From JAGNKE01 sp965230245 (lineage in GTDB: Bacteria; Pseudomonadota; Alphaproteobacteria; Micavibrionales; Micavibrionaceae), in the NCBI GenBank assembly GCA_965230245.1, contig OZ246000.1, positions 1,116,001 through 1,180,000 of the forward strand: 64,000 nucleotides of DNA, in the 5' to 3' direction. This document shows positions 8,526 through 17,152 of the stretch, piece by piece. The stretch's first letter is position 1; every line of letters starts with the position of its first letter. A program made the position numbers and the translations under genes. Under the pieces are notes generated by a model. The model was not told the DNA's origin, made no database searches, and saw only the letters and a program-made list of their open reading frames with translations.

Positions 8526-9092
8526 CTATAAAGATTCGAGAATAATGTTCTCGTTGGTATAAACACAGATATCCGCCGCTATTTTCATTGATTTTCGGGC
8601 AATTGCTTCAGCATCCAGATTATCCTGATCGTATAAAGCCCGTGCCGCCGCCAAGGCGTAATTACCGCCCGAACCAATCCCGATCACACCGTCCTGAGGA
8701 TCAACAACATCGCCGTTTCCTGTCAGGATAAGCGATGTTTCCCTATCCGCAACGGCCATCAAGGCTTCAAGCTTACGCAGATACTTGTCCGTGCGCCAGT
8801 CCTTCGCCATTTCAACGCAAGCGCGTGTCAACTGACCGGGATGCGCCTCAAGCTTGGCTTCGAGACGCTCGAACAGAGTGAAAGCATCAGCCGTGGATCC
8901 GGCAAATCCGGCGATAATATCGTCATCTCGTCCCAAACGCCGCACTTTGCGTGCATTCGCCTTGAGAACCGTATGCCCCATGGACACCTGACCGTCACCG
9001 GCAATAACAACCTTGCCGCCCTTGCGGACGGAAACGATTGTCGTCCCCCTCCACTTCTGCGCATTCGCATATTCATAAGCTGTATCAAACAT
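8526..9092 (-). CDS. hslV: ATP-dependent protease peptidase subunit HslV
   Basis: HslV (ClpQ) is the N-terminal-nucleophile threonine peptidase that forms a double hexamer capped by HslU. The mature enzyme should begin at the first Thr of WRGTTIVSV after removal of a ~16-residue propeptide. Other family features are GDGQVSMG, the Lys of KANARKVRR, GFAGSTADAFTL and GIGSGGNYALAAARAL. At 188 residues it has normal length. It is divergent from hisB and shares strand with the distant hslU. Confidence 0.96.
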   Translation of the reverse strand: MFDTAYEYANAQKWRGTTIVSVRKGGKVVIAGDGQVSMGHTVLKANARKVRRLGRDDDIIAGFAGSTADAFTLFERLEAKLEAHPGQLTRACVEMAKDWRTDKYLRKLEALMAVADRETSLILTGNGDVVDPQDGVIGIGSGGNYALAAARALYDQDNLDAEAIARKSMKIAADICVYTNENIILESL

Positions 9093-9191
9093 AGGTAAGA
9101 TATCGGGCCTTTCGGAAATGAAGTCAAGACCATGAGAAGGCTTAAACCAAGATAACTAAAGAAATATCAACTTCTCTCAACCATAATTTTC

Positions 9192-9227
9192 TATACTGTT
9201 TGCGGGTGTTTTATGCTAAACCCGCAA
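9192..9227 (+). promoter_or_regulatory. hisB leader: -10-like hexamer and 8-bp inverted repeat
   Basis: TATACT at 9192-9197 resembles a -10 element, without a good -35. It is followed by a perfect inverted repeat TTGCGGGT (9200-9207) / ACCCGCAA (9220-9227) with a 12-base loop, close to the expected transcription start. This could be an operator or an RNA hairpin in the hisB leader. No His-rich leader peptide is visible. Confidence 0.35.
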
Positions 9228-9256
9228 TGGCTATATGAAAGATGAAGGCGAAGAAC

Positions 9257-9865
9257 ATGCCCAAAGACAGCACAAACAACCGCACGGCAACGGTAACTCG
9301 TGAAACCAAAGAAACCAAAGTCAGCGTCACCGTAAACCTTGATGGCAACGGTGTGGCAAATATCAACACAGGAATTGGCTTCTTTGATCACATGCTCGAG
9401 CAACTCTCAAAACATTCTTTAATTGACATTAACATTGATGCAAATGGCGACCTTCATATAGATAGTCACCACACCGCCGAAGATACAGGAATCACTCTCG
9501 GACAAGCTATAAAAGAAGCGATCGGGGATAAAAAGGGCATACGCCGCTACGGACACTTCGATCTGGTGATGGACGAGGCACGCTCCGATGTCGCGCTCGA
9601 TCTCTCCAACCGCCCCTATTTGATATGGAACGTGCGTTTCACGGTTGATCGCCTCGGCGAAATGGACACCGAACTGTTTCAGGAGTTTTTCAATGCCCTC
9701 GCACAAGCAGCAGGCATAACCCTGCACTGTGAAAACAGATACGGCACAAACAACCACCACATCATCGAAAGCCTGTTCAAAGCCTTCGCGAAGGCCTTAC
9801 GCATGGCCGTCGAGACAGATCCGCGCGCAAGCGATCAGCTGCCGACAACAAAAGGCGCTCTGTAA
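9257..9865 (+). CDS. hisB: Imidazoleglycerol-phosphate dehydratase
   Basis: HisB removes water from imidazole-glycerol phosphate to give imidazole-acetol phosphate, the sixth step of histidine biosynthesis. This is the monofunctional enzyme without a fused histidinol phosphatase. Metal-binding histidine clusters are visible: GIGFFDHMLEQ, DSHHTAEDTGI and the C-terminal NNHHIIESLFKAFAKALR. I chose ATG 9257 (202 residues) because a purine-rich AAGGCGAAG lies just upstream; ATG 9242 would add five residues. The remaining his genes are spread over the next 5 kb. Confidence 0.95.
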   Translation: MPKDSTNNRTATVTRETKETKVSVTVNLDGNGVANINTGIGFFDHMLEQLSKHSLIDINIDANGDLHIDSHHTAEDTGITLGQAIKEAIGDKKGIRRYGHFDLVMDEARSDVALDLSNRPYLIWNVRFTVDRLGEMDTELFQEFFNALAQAAGITLHCENRYGTNNHHIIESLFKAFAKALRMAVETDPRASDQLPTTKGAL

Positions 9866-9972
9866 GCCTCAAATTTTGGAAAATCTGGATAAATCTGGAT
9901 AATGTGACGTGTGCGCATTCTGATAATGATGTGAAACCGTGAAACATTTCGCATGAAACGGCTGTGAAACAT

Positions 9973-10449
9973 TCACCAAAGCCGCTTGCTGTTCCAACGA
10001 TTTCCGACATTCATCGTTGCCCAGCATAACCCGCCACACAACACACCGGCTTGCAGAGCCAATGCGGAAGGATCAATCGAGACGAACCAGAAACAAAGAT
10101 TACACACCATCCCTGCAACAACGCCCGTCAGGATATAATTCAGCAATGTCCCGACTTTATGCTGCTCCATGAGCATCATCGCCGGAAAACCGATACAAAA
10201 CATCAGCAAATATGCCATAGCCGTACCACCGAACAAGAGGGCTCCAAGCCCTGTAACGGTAAGCAAGCGTTCATCAATAAACGTAATAAGTGAAAGCGAC
10301 TCCAGCAACATCGCTTGAAGTAGAATTCCTGCAGCAGGCACTATAAAACACGCAATCCCGATGCGATTCATACGACTTATTTCCGTTAAACGCTTTTTTT
10401 CACGTTTTTCGAAATCATCTTCTGGATCTTGCTCAGGACTCAAAGTCAT
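9973..10449 (-). CDS. Four-helix membrane protein of unknown function
   Basis: A 158-residue protein with a charged cytoplasmic N-terminus (EQDPEDDFEKREKKRL) and about four transmembrane helices at roughly residues 29-50, 65-92, 103-125 and 132-148. I recognise no family signature. It lies 59 bases downstream of hisD on the same strand, so it may be transcribed with it, but no role in histidine synthesis is suggested by the sequence. Confidence 0.55.
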   Translation of the reverse strand: MTLSPEQDPEDDFEKREKKRLTEISRMNRIGIACFIVPAAGILLQAMLLESLSLITFIDERLLTVTGLGALLFGGTAMAYLLMFCIGFPAMMLMEQHKVGTLLNYILTGVVAGMVCNLCFWFVSIDPSALALQAGVLCGGLCWATMNVGNRWNSKRLW

Positions 10450-10508
10450 AAAAAGATACTAAGCCAAAACAAAGGGATATGTCAGCGTTAATTTACAAAC
10501 GCGGCAAA

Positions 10509-11810
10509 CTAGATTTTTCGCTTACGCAGGACATCTCCATGCGCGGGAAACCCCTCATAATCGGTCATCGTAATAACATCATCTTTAAGCGCCTGAAATC
10601 CCTCGCGATCACAGCGGGAAATAGACGTACGCTTAAGAAAATCCCAAACGGATGTGCAGGAAAAACTGTGTGCCCAGCCGCCGGTCGGCAGAACGTGGTT
10701 AACGCCGATACCGTAATTCCCAAGCGAGGAGGGCGTATATTCACCGATTAGCACTTCGCCCGCATGTTCAATTTTATCAAGGACTTGCTCAGCATTCTCG
10801 ACTTTAAGATGTAAGTGTTCAGGAGCGTACGCATTGGAAAATTCCAGCGATTGCTCAAGACTTTCCGTCAAAACAATACCGCCGTAATCACGCATAACAT
10901 GCGTACAGATATCTTTATGCGGCTGGGGCAGGGTGTCTATAACATTTTGCATGTTATCACGCACGTACACCGCCAGTTTTTCGTCATGCGTAACAAGAAG
11001 GGCGGCTGAATCCTTCCCGTGCTCGGCCTCATTCAAAATATCATAAATCGTATTGCCAGGATCGGCGCTCCCATCGGCAAGAATGATAGATTCCGAGGGG
11101 CCCGCCGGCATCCCCGGATCCATTACATCGGAAAGAATACGTTTTGCAGCCGCAACATAAGGGCTGCCCGGCCCCAAAACCTTGCGCACGCGCGGAACAG
11201 TTTCCGTCCCGTAAGCCAGCGCTGCAATCGCCTGCGCCCCGCCGCACTTATAGACCGTCTCTACACCGCATAACCTTGCGGTATAAAGCGTCGCATCATC
11301 CGTCTTACCCTCGGGAGTCGGCGGGCTGACTATCGCAATCGTTTTCACACCTGCAATCACCGCAGGGATAGCCAACATATAAAGCGCAGAAGGAAACGCA
11401 CCCTTCCCGCGCGGAACATATAAACCGACCGATTCAAGCGCAGCCACCTGCTCACCCGCCCAGACTCCCGGCTCGATCTCAACCATCCAGCGATCTTCAA
11501 CACGCCGCATCTGCTCTTCATGAAACTTGCGAACATTCCCCGCACAACGCTTGATCGCAGCCTTCAATCCATCATCCAGATTTTTCTCGGCGGCCTCGAA
11601 TTCCTCTTCCGTCGCGGCAATCGACGCAATATCCGCTTTCTCGAATGTCTTCGCACAGTCAATCAATGCTGCATCACCACGCACCCGCACATCATCGATA
11701 ATCGGCTGAACCTGTTTGATAACCGCATCGATATCGGCCTGCGCACGCTTAAGAATACGAGCCTTTATCGCGTCTTCGGTCTCATTCCATCTGTAAAAAG
11801 AAATTGTCAT
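10509..11810 (-). CDS. hisD: Histidinol dehydrogenase
   Basis: HisD is the zinc- and NAD-dependent enzyme that performs the last two steps of histidine synthesis, histidinol to histidine. Key motifs: GVWAGEQVAALESVGLYVPRG, the nucleotide-binding AIVSPP region, MDPGMPAGPSE, LNEAEHGKDSAALLVT, YAPEHLHLKVE (catalytic Glu-His) and GGWAHSFSCTSVWDFLKR. From ATG 11810 (MTISFYRW) it is 433 residues, the normal length; upstream in-frame codons to 11894 overlap the divergent hisH leader and are not conserved. Confidence 0.96.
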   Translation of the reverse strand: MTISFYRWNETEDAIKARILKRAQADIDAVIKQVQPIIDDVRVRGDAALIDCAKTFEKADIASIAATEEEFEAAEKNLDDGLKAAIKRCAGNVRKFHEEQMRRVEDRWMVEIEPGVWAGEQVAALESVGLYVPRGKGAFPSALYMLAIPAVIAGVKTIAIVSPPTPEGKTDDATLYTARLCGVETVYKCGGAQAIAALAYGTETVPRVRKVLGPGSPYVAAAKRILSDVMDPGMPAGPSESIILADGSADPGNTIYDILNEAEHGKDSAALLVTHDEKLAVYVRDNMQNVIDTLPQPHKDICTHVMRDYGGIVLTESLEQSLEFSNAYAPEHLHLKVENAEQVLDKIEHAGEVLIGEYTPSSLGNYGIGVNHVLPTGGWAHSFSCTSVWDFLKRTSISRCDREGFQALKDDVITMTDYEGFPAHGDVLRKRKI

Positions 11811-11887
11811 TTTGTATTTCCGACTAAATGCTTTATGTATTTGATCTTTCCGTCGACAATGCAACGACATACTACGAAAAACACGCA

Positions 11888-12559
11888 ATGGCAAAAGAAT
11901 CTGTAATTATCATCGACTATGGCTCCGGCAATCTGCGCTCCGCGGAAAAATCCTTTGAACACGTCGGCAAAAACGAAGCCAGAGACATTAAAGTCAAAGT
12001 TTCGGACAAACCCGAAGACGTCCTCAACGCCGACCGGATTGTGCTGCCGGGGCAGGGCGCTTTCGGTGACTGTATGAAGGGACTGGTAGCGATCGACGGC
12101 ATGGTCGAAGCCTTGACGGAAAGCGTCTTGAAAAAGGGAACGCCATTCCTCGGCATTTGCGTCGGCATGCAACTTCTGGCATCTCGCGGCCTTGAACATG
12201 GCGCACATGCGGGCCTTGACTGGATCGAAGGCGAAGTCGTACCGATTAAGACAGATGACAAGTCCCTGAAGATCCCGCATATGGGCTGGAACGAGCTTGC
12301 ATTTCCCTCCGCCAGCGTACAGCAAGACAACCGTCACTTTGTGCTGCGCAACATAGATTCTTCAGATAATTTCTACTTTGTTCACTCTTTTGTGTTTCAA
12401 TGTAAATTAAACCATCACGTCCTGGCATACACCGAATACGGAGGCCTTTTAACGGCTGTCGTCGGGCGGGACAATATGGTGGGTGTACAGTTTCACCCGG
12501 AAAAAAGCCAGAACGCAGGCCTGAGATTAATCTCGAATTTCCTCGACTGGCAACCTTAG
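11888..12559 (+). CDS. hisH: Imidazole glycerol phosphate synthase, glutamine amidotransferase subunit
   Basis: HisH supplies ammonia to HisF by hydrolysing glutamine. Class I glutamine amidotransferase motifs are present: IDYGSGNLRS, LPGQGAFGDCM, the nucleophile in GICVGMQLL, and the His-x-Glu dyad in GVQFHPEKSQ. I chose ATG 11888 (223 residues), where family similarity begins; the frame is open to 11828. It is divergent from hisD across 77 bases and is followed by an acetyltransferase gene before hisA. Confidence 0.95.
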   Translation: MAKESVIIIDYGSGNLRSAEKSFEHVGKNEARDIKVKVSDKPEDVLNADRIVLPGQGAFGDCMKGLVAIDGMVEALTESVLKKGTPFLGICVGMQLLASRGLEHGAHAGLDWIEGEVVPIKTDDKSLKIPHMGWNELAFPSASVQQDNRHFVLRNIDSSDNFYFVHSFVFQCKLNHHVLAYTEYGGLLTAVVGRDNMVGVQFHPEKSQNAGLRLISNFLDWQP

Positions 12560-12616
12560 GCGCTCTTTTGACGAATACCGTAATAGGGCACTTACGAACA
12601 AAAAAAGAGGCAGACC

Positions 12617-13189
12617 ATGACAGACAGCACCAGCTTTAAAACCATGACCCCCGAAGCAACCGTAGAACGCATAGAAGAACTGTCCATCGGCGATCTGAAT
12701 GATCTTTGCGATGCGACCTACGCAGCAATTGAAGGTGGTGGTGGTTTCGGATGGCTGGTAGCACCGGAGCGCGATGTCCTCGAACGCTACTGGCAAGGCG
12801 TCCTCGCCATGCCGTCCCGCATTCTGTTTGTCGCACGTCTCGACGGTGTCATCTGTGGCACCTGCCAGTTGATGAAACCGCCGCCCAATAACGAAGCACA
12901 AAATTTCTCCGTTCAGCTGACCACAAACTTCGTCGCACCATGGGCGAGGGGACACGGACTGGCTAAAATGTTGATCGACGAAACAGAGAAAAGCGCAAAA
13001 GATGACGGATTTGCAGTCATCAATCTGGATGTCCGTGAAACAATGATTGCCGCGATCGGCTTGTATGAAAAAATGGGCTATACCCGCATCGGCACGCACC
13101 CGTATTATGCTCGCGTAGACGGTAAGGTGTTGAAAGGATACTATTACTACAAAGTGGTTGACCCCAAAGCTGTAGAGCAGGAGCCTTAG
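12617..13189 (+). CDS. GNAT family N-acetyltransferase
   Basis: A 190-residue Gcn5-related acetyltransferase. The acetyl-CoA pyrophosphate loop is visible as WARGHGLAKMLI (motif A, R-x-x-G-x-A/G type), followed by NLDVRETMIAAIGLYEKMGY (motif B) and a C-terminal strand rich in Tyr. The substrate is unknown. The gene sits inside the his cluster between hisH and hisA, probably in the same transcript, which suggests recent or lineage-specific insertion rather than a biosynthetic role. Confidence 0.88.
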   Translation: MTDSTSFKTMTPEATVERIEELSIGDLNDLCDATYAAIEGGGGFGWLVAPERDVLERYWQGVLAMPSRILFVARLDGVICGTCQLMKPPPNNEAQNFSVQLTTNFVAPWARGHGLAKMLIDETEKSAKDDGFAVINLDVRETMIAAIGLYEKMGYTRIGTHPYYARVDGKVLKGYYYYKVVDPKAVEQEP

Positions 13190-13244
13190 ACATAGGGCAA
13201 ATCCGCTCTTGTCTTGGTGTTTCGCTTCGACTATACCCTATTCC

Positions 13245-14003
13245 ATGATTATTTATCCCGCGATTGACCTCAAAGGTGGAAAATGCGTGCGCCTGTATAA
13301 AGGCGACATGGATCAGGACACCGTCTACAACGATAGCCCCGCCGCTCAGGCACATGAATGGGCGCGCTCTGGCTTTTCTTGGATTCACATCGTCGATCTT
13401 GACGGCGCGGTACAAGGCAAGCCCGTAAACGCAGAAGCCGTACGAAGCATTATTGATGCCGTTGATATCCCCGTACAACTCGGCGGCGGCATCCGCACGT
13501 TAGAACAAATTAAATACTGGCTTTCAGAAGGCGTAAGCCGTGTAATTCTAGGGACCATAGCCGTCCGTAACCCTGAACTCGTTAAAAAAGCCTGCAATCT
13601 CTTCCCCGGACAAATTGTCGTTGGCATCGATGCCAGAAAAGGCAAAGTCGCCGTTGAAGGCTGGGTCGAAGAATCCGATATGGACGTGGTGGATCTGGCC
13701 GCCAAATTCGAAGACGCTGGCGTATCCTGTATCATCTACACCGATATTGACCGTGACGGAACAGGCGAAGGCATCAATATGGACTCAACCATACGCCTTG
13801 CTAAAAACACAAACATCCCTGTGATTGCTTCTGGTGGTGTCGGCGCTCTGGAAGACCTCGTAAAGGTTAAGCAAGCCGCATCACACGGTATACAGGGGGT
13901 TATTGTCGGAAAAGCGCTTTACGAAAAGAAATTTACCCCCGAAGAAGCACTCCAAACATCCGTTGAAACACCATTGATTATGCCTTCTGCAAACGAAGCC
14001 TAA
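13245..14003 (+). CDS. hisA: Phosphoribosylformimino-5-aminoimidazole carboxamide ribotide isomerase
   Basis: HisA performs an Amadori rearrangement of ProFAR to PRFAR on a (beta/alpha)8 barrel. Visible signatures: IIYPAIDLKGGKCVRL with the catalytic Asp, HIVDLDGAVQG, QLGGGIRTLEQI, VVGIDARKGKVAVEGW, the second catalytic Asp in YTDIDRDGTGEG and the phosphate-binding ASGGVG. ATG 13245 gives 252 residues; the longer frame from 13209 adds a non-conserved leader. Confidence 0.96.
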   Translation: MIIYPAIDLKGGKCVRLYKGDMDQDTVYNDSPAAQAHEWARSGFSWIHIVDLDGAVQGKPVNAEAVRSIIDAVDIPVQLGGGIRTLEQIKYWLSEGVSRVILGTIAVRNPELVKKACNLFPGQIVVGIDARKGKVAVEGWVEESDMDVVDLAAKFEDAGVSCIIYTDIDRDGTGEGINMDSTIRLAKNTNIPVIASGGVGALEDLVKVKQAASHGIQGVIVGKALYEKKFTPEEALQTSVETPLIMPSANEA

Positions 14004-14092
14004 ATTCTGCAGAAATTCTCAAAACCTATACAATCTGGGTTTTTCATGGTAATCAGCCATCTTAGATAAACCTGAAGAACGGAAAAGATATC

Positions 14093-14851
14093 GTGCTGAA
14101 AACCCGCATTATCCCATGTCTCGACGTAAATGAAGGCCGTGTCGTCAAAGGCGTAAACTTTGTCGACCTCATTGATGCCGGCGATCCCGTCGAACAGGCA
14201 AAAATCTATGACGAGCAAGGCGCAGACGAGCTCTGCTTTCTCGACATCACCGCAACCAGTGACAACCGTGAAACAATATTTGATGTTGTTAGGCACACGG
14301 CAGAGCAAGTCTTCATCCCGATCACAGTAGGAGGCGGTGTACGTACACTCAACGATATCCGGAAACTATTAGAAGCAGGCGCTGATAAAATCGGCATCAA
14401 CTCGGCCGCCGTCAAGAATCCTGAGTTTGTAAAGGAAGCATCCGAGAAGTGCGGCAGCCAGTGTATTGTTGTCGCCATCGATGCCAAAGCAAAAAAAGAC
14501 GGTAAGGGCTGGGAAATTTACACGCATGGCGGGCGCAAATCAACGGGCATAGACGCTATCGAATGGGCAGAAAAAATGGCGGAATACGGCGCTGGTGAAA
14601 TTCTTCTTACATCCATGGATAAGGACGGAACCAAGAGTGGCTTTGACTTAACACTAACACGTACAGTCGCTGATGCCGTACCTATTCCAGTGATTGCCTC
14701 AGGCGGCGTAGGAAAACTTTCCCACCTCGTAGAAGGCGTACAGCAAGGCAATGCCTCCGCTGTACTCGCCGCCTCTATTTTCCATTTTGGTGAACACACA
14801 ATTGCCGAAGCCAAGGCCGAAATGAAAAAGGCAGGAATCCCCGTACGATGA
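14093..14851 (+). CDS. hisF: Imidazole glycerol phosphate synthase, cyclase subunit
   Basis: HisF joins ammonia from HisH with PRFAR to make imidazole-glycerol phosphate and AICAR. Motifs: TRIIPCLDVNEGRVVKGVNF, FLDITATSD, VGGGVRTL, VVAIDAKAKKDGKGWEIYTHGG, LLTSMDKDGTKSGFD with a catalytic Asp, and IASGGVG. It is 252 residues with a GTG start preceded by GAAGAACGGAAAAG. The stop overlaps the hisE start in ATGA, indicating translational coupling. Confidence 0.96.
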   Translation: MLKTRIIPCLDVNEGRVVKGVNFVDLIDAGDPVEQAKIYDEQGADELCFLDITATSDNRETIFDVVRHTAEQVFIPITVGGGVRTLNDIRKLLEAGADKIGINSAAVKNPEFVKEASEKCGSQCIVVAIDAKAKKDGKGWEIYTHGGRKSTGIDAIEWAEKMAEYGAGEILLTSMDKDGTKSGFDLTLTRTVADAVPIPVIASGGVGKLSHLVEGVQQGNASAVLAASIFHFGEHTIAEAKAEMKKAGIPVR

Positions 14852-15189
14852 GCCAGAATATTATCAACCAACTCTACGATGTTCTTTTGGAGCGTAAAAA
14901 TGCGGCCCCTGAGGACTCCTATGTCTCCAGCTTGTATGCCAAAGGCTCAAAGAAAATAGCCTCCAAGATAGAAGAGGAATCAGGCGAAATGATTGCTGAA
15001 GCCCTCCTCCTTGATAGTGATGCGAACAATGAAGATCTCAGAAAAACCCTCACCTCGGAAAGCGCAGACCTGCTCTTTCATATGCTGGTCATGCTTGCAC
15101 ACCATAATATACACCCCGATGATGTGCTTGCAGTCCTTGAAAAACGCTTTGGAACAAGTGGTCACGAAGAAAAAGCCAGCCGCAGATAA
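14848..15189 (+). CDS. hisE: Phosphoribosyl-ATP pyrophosphatase
   Basis: HisE hydrolyses phosphoribosyl-ATP to phosphoribosyl-AMP, the second step of histidine synthesis. The all-helical MazG-like fold is recognised from KIASKIEEESGEMIAEAL, SESADLLFHMLVMLAHHNI and a terminal VLEKRFGTSGHEEK. It is 113 residues, normal for a stand-alone HisE without a fused HisI. It is coupled to hisF by a 4-base overlap. No hisI is present in the window. Confidence 0.94.
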   Translation: MSQNIINQLYDVLLERKNAAPEDSYVSSLYAKGSKKIASKIEEESGEMIAEALLLDSDANNEDLRKTLTSESADLLFHMLVMLAHHNIHPDDVLAVLEKRFGTSGHEEKASRR

Positions 15190-15232
15190 CGACTGGCCTT
15201 TAATTTCAAACCGTGAATCTATAAGCTAAAAA

Positions 15233-16228
15233 CTACCCGCTTTGACGGCTACCGGGGTAATGCGCCAAACGATGCAAAAGCTCATCCAGTTGGTCCAGAG
15301 ATTTAAACTCGACCTTCAAGGCTCCCGAAGCACCGTCCTTCGAATCGATAGTCACACGCATGCCAAGAATATTCGACATATCATTTTCCAGCGCCAAAGT
15401 ATCAGGATCTTTTTCACGTGAAACATTTCTTGAGTCTTTTGAAGAACTTCTAGGGCGTTCTTGACGTTCGCGCCCACTTGTATCGGCGGCCAACTTCTCT
15501 GCCTGACGAACGCTCAAGCCAGCATCAATAATTTTCTTTGCCAAAACCTCTGGCTCTTCTGCCGTAATAAGCGTACGTGCATGCCCCATGGACAACTTGC
15601 CGTCACTCACAAATCCCTGCACCTTTTCAGGCAAAGAGAGCAATCTGATCATATTCGCCACATGGGAACGACTCTTGCCAACTGATTTTGCTAATTCATC
15701 CTGTGACTGCCCGTATGTCTCTTGAAGCTTCTGATAACCTGCCGCTTCTTCAATCGGATCCAGATCTTCGCGCTGCAAGTTTTCAATCAAAGCAACTTTA
15801 AAAGCCTCAAGATCATCCAGCTCAAGAACAATGACCGGAACCTCATGCAGCTGAGCCAACTGGGACGCACGCCATCTGCGCTCGCCGGCAATAATCTCGT
15901 ACCCGCCGCCATCTTCACGAACAAGCAAAGGTTGGAGGACGCCATGCTCTTTGATAGACGCGGCCAACTCGCCCAAGGCTTCTTCATCGAAGTTCTTGCG
16001 CGGCTGCAAAGCGCTGACATGAATCTGGTCAATCCCGACTTTCATCGGTGCTTTATTGGTATTTTCAGCAACAGCGACTTCTGCTTGAGAAGATATGGGC
16101 GAACCCTCCGCGTTCGGGCTTTCAGTATCGAACCCCTCAGTCATATCATCTTCGTCATCTTCAAAAAGAGCGTTCAAACCACGCCCTAAACCACGACTTT
16201 TAGGATCAAGTTCGTCAATATCACTCAT
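15233..16228 (-). CDS. parB: Chromosome partitioning protein ParB
   Basis: ParB binds parS, loads as a CTP-dependent clamp and spreads on DNA to drive origin segregation with ParA. From residue ~62 on: VGIDQIHVSALQPRKNFDEEAL, the CTP-binding GERRWRASQLA, the ALIENLQREDLDPIEEA motif, then a helix-turn-helix (QSQDELAKSVGKSRSHVANMI) and a C-terminal dimer domain. The N-terminal ~60 residues form an acidic linker with a short basic ParA-stimulating region (SRGLGRGLNALF). At 331 residues it is slightly long. It begins 2 bases after parA ends, and its own coding sequence contains a parS-like site. Confidence 0.96.
   Translation of the reverse strand: MSDIDELDPKSRGLGRGLNALFEDDEDDMTEGFDTESPNAEGSPISSQAEVAVAENTNKAPMKVGIDQIHVSALQPRKNFDEEALGELAASIKEHGVLQPLLVREDGGGYEIIAGERRWRASQLAQLHEVPVIVLELDDLEAFKVALIENLQREDLDPIEEAAGYQKLQETYGQSQDELAKSVGKSRSHVANMIRLLSLPEKVQGFVSDGKLSMGHARTLITAEEPEVLAKKIIDAGLSVRQAEKLAADTSGRERQERPRSSSKDSRNVSREKDPDTLALENDMSNILGMRVTIDSKDGASGALKVEFKSLDQLDELLHRLAHYPGSRQSG
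15410..15425. promoter_or_regulatory. parS-like site in parB
   Basis: TTTTTCACGTGAAACA matches the parS consensus TGTTTCACGTGAAACA at 15 of 16 bases. It is one of several in this window. Confidence 0.8.
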
Positions 16229-16230
16229 GC

Positions 16231-17031
16231 TTAGGCCACTTCCTGCTGTTTAAAGATTTCTTTTTCGCGGCCTATGACTTCTTTGGCAAGTTGGATATAG
16301 GCCTGCGCACCAGCACATTTCATATCATAGATAATAGCGGGTAGTCCATATGAAGGCGCCTCTGACAAGCGCACATTGCGCGGGATCATCGTCTTATAAA
16401 CCTTATCTCCGAAGAACTTGCGCACATCAGTGGCGACTAAGCCCGACAGATTATTCCGCTTATCAACCATCGTTAGAACAATACCCTGTATGTCCAATGT
16501 CGGATTCAGGTTCTTGCGCACACGCCGAATCGTCTTCGTCAAATGACTCAAACCTTCAAGCGCATAAAACTCACACTGCAAAGGAACAATAATCGACTGA
16601 ACCGCTACAAAGGCATTTAGTGTCAAAAGGTTTAAAGAGGGCGGGCAATCAACAATCACATAGTCATAAGGCAACGGTCGATGTAAGGCATCACGCAGAC
16701 GGTACTCACGATAATGCGCGGTCACCAGCTCAATCTCTGCGCCTGAAAGATGAATGGAAGAGGGCACAACCGAAAGGTTTTTCACGCGTGTAGGGATCGC
16801 GGCACTGACAATATCGACATCATCAAACAAAACATCATAAATGCTGTTCTTGATCTGCGAACGCTTAACACCCAATCCGGTGGAGGCATTCCCTTGAGGA
16901 TCGAGATCGATAAGAAGCACCCTCTTACCGACTGCACTCAATGCCGTTGAAAGATTGATAGCCGTTGTGGTCTTTCCCACACCGCCTTTTTGATTGGCAA
17001 TAGCCAGCAATCGCGCACTCTGCTGAAACAT
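16231..17031 (-). CDS. parA: Chromosome partitioning ATPase ParA (Soj)
   Basis: ParA is the Walker-type ATPase that forms a nucleoid gradient and moves ParB-parS complexes. The deviant Walker A box KGGVGKTTTAINL lies near residues 15-27, followed by LLIDLDPQGNASTGLG, the Walker B region YVIVDCPPSLNLLTLNA and PLQCEFYALEGLSHL. Its 266 residues match the chromosomal Soj type without an N-terminal repressor domain. It is probably transcribed after rsmG in an mnmG-rsmG-parA-parB unit, the classical order near alphaproteobacterial origins. Confidence 0.96.
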   Translation of the reverse strand: MFQQSARLLAIANQKGGVGKTTTAINLSTALSAVGKRVLLIDLDPQGNASTGLGVKRSQIKNSIYDVLFDDVDIVSAAIPTRVKNLSVVPSSIHLSGAEIELVTAHYREYRLRDALHRPLPYDYVIVDCPPSLNLLTLNAFVAVQSIIVPLQCEFYALEGLSHLTKTIRRVRKNLNPTLDIQGIVLTMVDKRNNLSGLVATDVRKFFGDKVYKTMIPRNVRLSEAPSYGLPAIIYDMKCAGAQAYIQLAKEVIGREKEIFKQQEVA

Positions 17032-17152
17032 GATCTTGGTCTTTGATTTTATGAAGTCGAACGACTTGATGGAATAAAGGTGAATAACCGAATGTTTTAA
17101 TGATGAAAAACTCAGACCAAACCGTCAAGAAAATAGCAGAACAGCATACAGG

